From assembly GCA_965365465.1 (NCBI GenBank), contig CBDUBU010000156.1:1-8997 (forward strand): a DNA stretch of 8,997 bases, written 5' to 3'. The notes beneath the pieces were generated by a model that worked only from the letters and a program-made list of their open reading frames with translations, was not told the DNA's origin and did not search any database. The position numbers and the translations under genes are program-made. Below, piece after piece: positions 6,816 through 8,997 of the stretch. This DNA comes from CBDUBU01 sp965365465 (GTDB lineage: Bacteria; Bacteroidota; Rhodothermia; Rhodothermales; DASSAV01). Position 1 is the stretch's first letter, and every line of letters begins with the position of its first letter.

Positions 6816-6963
6816 CCTGTCATGTAGAGCAGGTTTATACGATTAGAGTTCCTTTCTACGTTAAACCAGTGCTCCCTGCCGTGTGGAAAGTGGACTACGC
6901 TTCTGCCATACGTGATGGTCAGCGACCCCTGCCTGACGCTTTGAAAACGACATAGACCCTTTT
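6816..6963 (+). promoter_or_regulatory. Upstream region of the DUF4270 gene
   Basis: Because a terminator precedes it, this 148-bp stretch should contain the promoter for the DUF4270 gene and the following barrel gene. The best match I can find is TTTATA (6834-6839) with 17 bases to TACGTT (6857-6862), which is poor against both sigma-70 and Bacteroidota consensus. A 5-bp inverted repeat GTCAG/CTGAC occurs around 6919-6938. No Shine-Dalgarno sequence precedes the ATG at 6964. No gene is supported here. Confidence 0.3.
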
Positions 6964-8139
6964 ATGCGCAGTTCTCCTTTTTTGCTCTTTTTCTTCTGTG
7001 GAACTCTCATTTTCTTCTTCACAGCCTGTGGCGACGATCCTTCGAATGTTGGGATAGGGCTGGTAGGCGATCAGAGCGGTGAACCTGCCGTAGTAACGCT
7101 GAATCCGGCAACAATGGGTGAAGAATCAGCGAAAGATGTCACGGGAAATGCTTCCCGCGTACTGGCGGGGCGCGTGAATGACCCGCTCCTGGGCATTATT
7201 ACCACTACAGCCTATGTCGATTTTCAGATGGCGGGTGGCCTGACAGAGGCTTTTCGGGCGGGTCCAACCACCAGCGCCGAACTGCGCTTCCGGCGCGATT
7301 ATGTCTATGGAGACACGACGAGCGCCGTTGTGCTGCGCCTCAACGATATGCCCTCGGAGTGGAACTCCGATCTTGCTTCCGCCGACACCGTTCTGCAAGG
7401 CGGAGCCACAGTCGCCGAGTGGCGTTTTACCCTCTCCGCCGCCGACACCCTCGTGACGCTGGAGTTGCCTGCAAGCTGGGTAAATGCCTTTGATGCAACC
7501 CTGCGCAGCACAACGTTCAACGCCGATTTCCATGGGTTTCAACTCGAAGCCGTCTCAGAATCCGCTGTCACTGGTTTTCAGGTAGAGAGAAGCGCACTTC
7601 GGGTGATAGCCGGATCCGACACTGCCGACTTCAAGATCAACAAGTCCATTTCAGGCATCACGCGCAGCGGGCAAGCCGAACTTCCGCCGGATCGAACACT
7701 TATTCAGGATGGAGTTGGCTCCGTGGCGAGCATTGATTTTGCATTTTCCGATTCGCTGTGGGCATTGAACCGGGCTGTTTTTCAGTTTACAGCCGACACC
7801 TTGACCTTTGAGCAGAATACGCCGGTAAACTTCTACCGTCCTGTTTTAAATGAGCTACGTCTCATCGGCGTCACAGATGAAGGATTGCCTGTTTTCACGT
7901 CCGCAGGCAACCCTGTCATTGACATTGCCGCCAGGCTGGATCAGCAAGGACGTTTCATCTTTTCCTCGCGCGATCTCGCACAGGTTGTCCAGAGAATGGT
8001 AACAGGGACAATCCCCGTAGATCGTTTTCAGATACGTATGCCTGCCGCAAACACTATTACTCCGGCGATCTTGTTCAATACCAACGCGCAGGATTATGCC
8101 CCAAAGGCTATACTGACCGTCACCCCGTTCGCGGAATAA
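6964..8139 (+). CDS. DUF4270 family lipoprotein
   Basis: The product has 391 residues. Residues 6-21 are a very hydrophobic, phenylalanine-rich signal segment ending in the lipobox FTA-C with Cys22 as the lipidated residue. GDDPSN follows; acidic residues just after the cysteine resemble the lipoprotein export signal that sends Bacteroidota lipoproteins to the cell surface. The opening CGDDPSNVGIGLVGDQ and the later features (release of ILGIITTTAYVDF-like text at about 75-88, repeated STAELRF-type beta strands, and a C-terminal NAQDYAPKAILTVTP) match the layout of DUF4270 proteins as I recall them. The rest is predicted beta-rich with no catalytic motif. It stands between a glycogen-synthase-like gene and a barrel protein gene, the arrangement expected for this family in Bacteroidota. 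Function is uncharacterised. The gene after it starts 60 bases downstream on the same strand, so the two probably form an operon. Confidence 0.78.
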   Translation: MRSSPFLLFFFCGTLIFFFTACGDDPSNVGIGLVGDQSGEPAVVTLNPATMGEESAKDVTGNASRVLAGRVNDPLLGIITTTAYVDFQMAGGLTEAFRAGPTTSAELRFRRDYVYGDTTSAVVLRLNDMPSEWNSDLASADTVLQGGATVAEWRFTLSAADTLVTLELPASWVNAFDATLRSTTFNADFHGFQLEAVSESAVTGFQVERSALRVIAGSDTADFKINKSISGITRSGQAELPPDRTLIQDGVGSVASIDFAFSDSLWALNRAVFQFTADTLTFEQNTPVNFYRPVLNELRLIGVTDEGLPVFTSAGNPVIDIAARLDQQGRFIFSSRDLAQVVQRMVTGTIPVDRFQIRMPAANTITPAILFNTNAQDYAPKAILTVTPFAE

Positions 8140-8198
8140 GAGCCGTATGATCCTCCGGGGTCGTGCTTTCGGATCGTAACTGGAATCTTCAAGAGTCT

Positions 8199-8997
8199 AT
8201 GCTTTTCTCAAAATCCCGAATCCTCGTTTATCGCCTTTTATCCGCGTGCTTTCTTGCCCTGGCTGTACTGCCGGGACTGCCTCAAATAAGCTTTGCGCAG
8301 GGGAAAAGCGATGGTTCCATTTACTCGCGATTCGGACTGGGGGATCTCCAATCCTTTCCTTCTTCGCAGATCCAGGCTATGGGCGGCGGTGGGACCGCCA
8401 TGCTTTCCTTTAACTACGTGAACTTCAGCAACCCAGCCTCGTGGGCCGATCAGGTGTTGACTCGCGCCTCGGCTGGATTGCTGCTTCAGGAACTACAGGC
8501 CACGGATGCTACGGAGAACACCAGCGTCCTGACCCAGGGATCTCTGAACGCAGTACATTTCGGTTTCCCCCTCCTCACACGCAAGCTCGGGGTCGGGCTG
8601 GCATTTTCCCCCTACTCGCGCACGAACTACCGCGTTGCGACAGAGGGCGCGCTAGACCCGGCGCTTGGAGATACCGCCGATTATACGGTGAATTATGAAG
8701 GAAGCGGCGGCTTGCAACAGATCACAGCGGGGCTTGGATACCGTATCAACAACAACTTGAGCATCGGAGCCAGCGCGATAGCCATCTTCGGGATTCTCGA
8801 CAACATCCGCCGGACCACAGTGCTCGATGCAGGTTATGTAGAAACCAACCTGACTACTTCTACGCGGCTGTCCGGCTTTTCCGGCACGCTGGGTGTTATG
8901 GCTACATTTCCCGAGTTAGCCAGCGACCAGGACATTCTGGCTATTGGAGCGGCGCTTACGTTTCCTGCAACCCTTCGCGGCGCCCGTGTGCGCACGC
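8199..8997 (+). CDS. Outer-membrane beta-barrel protein, N-terminal part (3' truncated by window edge)
   Basis: An uninterrupted frame runs from the ATG at 8199 to the window end, 266 complete codons. Residues 1-35 are a signal peptide: basic start MLFSKSR, hydrophobic core FLALAVLPGL, and a likely signal-peptidase I site at SFAQ-G (after Ala34 or Gln35). The mature protein begins GKSDGSIYSRFGLGDLQSF, then the AMGGGGTAML and VNFSNPASWAD blocks, a start shared with Bacteroidota outer-membrane proteins that begin SxYSRFGxGD and are often labelled as FadL/OmpP1-like transport proteins. Regular amphipathic strands follow, such as LNAVHFGFPL, LGVGLAFSPYSRTNYRV, ITAGLGYRINNNLSIGAS and LSGFSGTLGVMATF, consistent with a barrel. 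It follows the DUF4270 lipoprotein gene by 59 bases with no terminator between, so the two may act together at the outer membrane. Substrate and total length are unknown; there is no clear Shine-Dalgarno sequence. Confidence 0.8.
   Translation, partial: MLFSKSRILVYRLLSACFLALAVLPGLPQISFAQGKSDGSIYSRFGLGDLQSFPSSQIQAMGGGGTAMLSFNYVNFSNPASWADQVLTRASAGLLLQELQATDATENTSVLTQGSLNAVHFGFPLLTRKLGVGLAFSPYSRTNYRVATEGALDPALGDTADYTVNYEGSGGLQQITAGLGYRINNNLSIGASAIAIFGILDNIRRTTVLDAGYVETNLTTSTRLSGFSGTLGVMATFPELASDQDILAIGAALTFPATLRGARVRT

Noticed and set aside
6692..6955. An 87-codon plus-strand open frame after the glycogen-synthase-like gene
   Set aside because: It runs straight through the strong terminator at 6785-6815 and overlaps the end of the preceding gene in another frame; no family resemblance.
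8149..8175. GATCC/GGATC inverted repeat between the DUF4270 and barrel protein genes
   Set aside because: A 5-bp stem with a 17-base loop and no T-run is not distinguishable from chance and is not a terminator.
8441..8698. An 85-codon plus-strand open frame near the right end
   Set aside because: It is a shifted-frame shadow of the barrel protein gene beginning at 8199, which shows signal peptide and barrel strands.

Overview
The window looks like a chromosomal segment of a moderately GC-rich member of the Bacteroidota/Rhodothermota (FCB) group. The evidence is a TonB-dependent receptor followed by a DUF4249-type lipoprotein, a half-length glycogen-synthase-like protein followed by a DUF4270-type lipoprotein and an outer-membrane protein with an SxYSRFGLGD start, lipoprotein signals with acidic residues after the cysteine, mostly absent Shine-Dalgarno sequences, and a promoter that fits the Bacteroidota TTG / TAnnTTTG pattern. 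Genus or species cannot be named from this sequence.

Layout. (1) 2-2169, plus strand: the C-terminal beta-barrel half of a TonB-dependent receptor (5' end outside the window), overlapping by one base with a DUF4249-like lipoprotein; together they look like a two-gene outer-membrane uptake unit of unknown substrate. (2) 2192-3121, minus strand: a complete patatin-like phospholipase, convergent with the lipoprotein gene and separated from it by 22 bp; an 8-bp perfect hairpin overlaps the lipoprotein stop codon. (3) 3252-5654, plus strand: a complete cytoplasmic GH31 alpha-glucosidase, divergent from the patatin gene across a 130-bp spacer. (4) 5655-5946: non-coding or leader DNA with two hairpins and a strong promoter whose -35 lies in the loop of a terminator-like hairpin; a possible 42-codon leader ORF follows. 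(5) 5947-6723: a half-size glycogen/starch-synthase-like protein that lacks the GlgA substrate-binding signatures and the second GT-B domain, followed by a clear intrinsic terminator at 6785-6815. (6) 6964-8997, plus strand: a DUF4270 lipoprotein and the first 266 codons of an outer-membrane beta-barrel protein that runs off the window.

How they fit. Four of the seven genes are envelope proteins (receptor, two lipoproteins, barrel protein). The GH31 enzyme would hydrolyse alpha-glucosides inside the cell. The glycogen-synthase-like stub, DUF4270 lipoprotein and barrel protein match a gene neighbourhood I recall from many Bacteroidota, but no function for that group is established to my knowledge. 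There is no mobile element, CRISPR array, tRNA or rRNA. Most of the window is ordinary housekeeping and envelope content; the least understood part is the stub/DUF4270/barrel cluster at 5947-8997.
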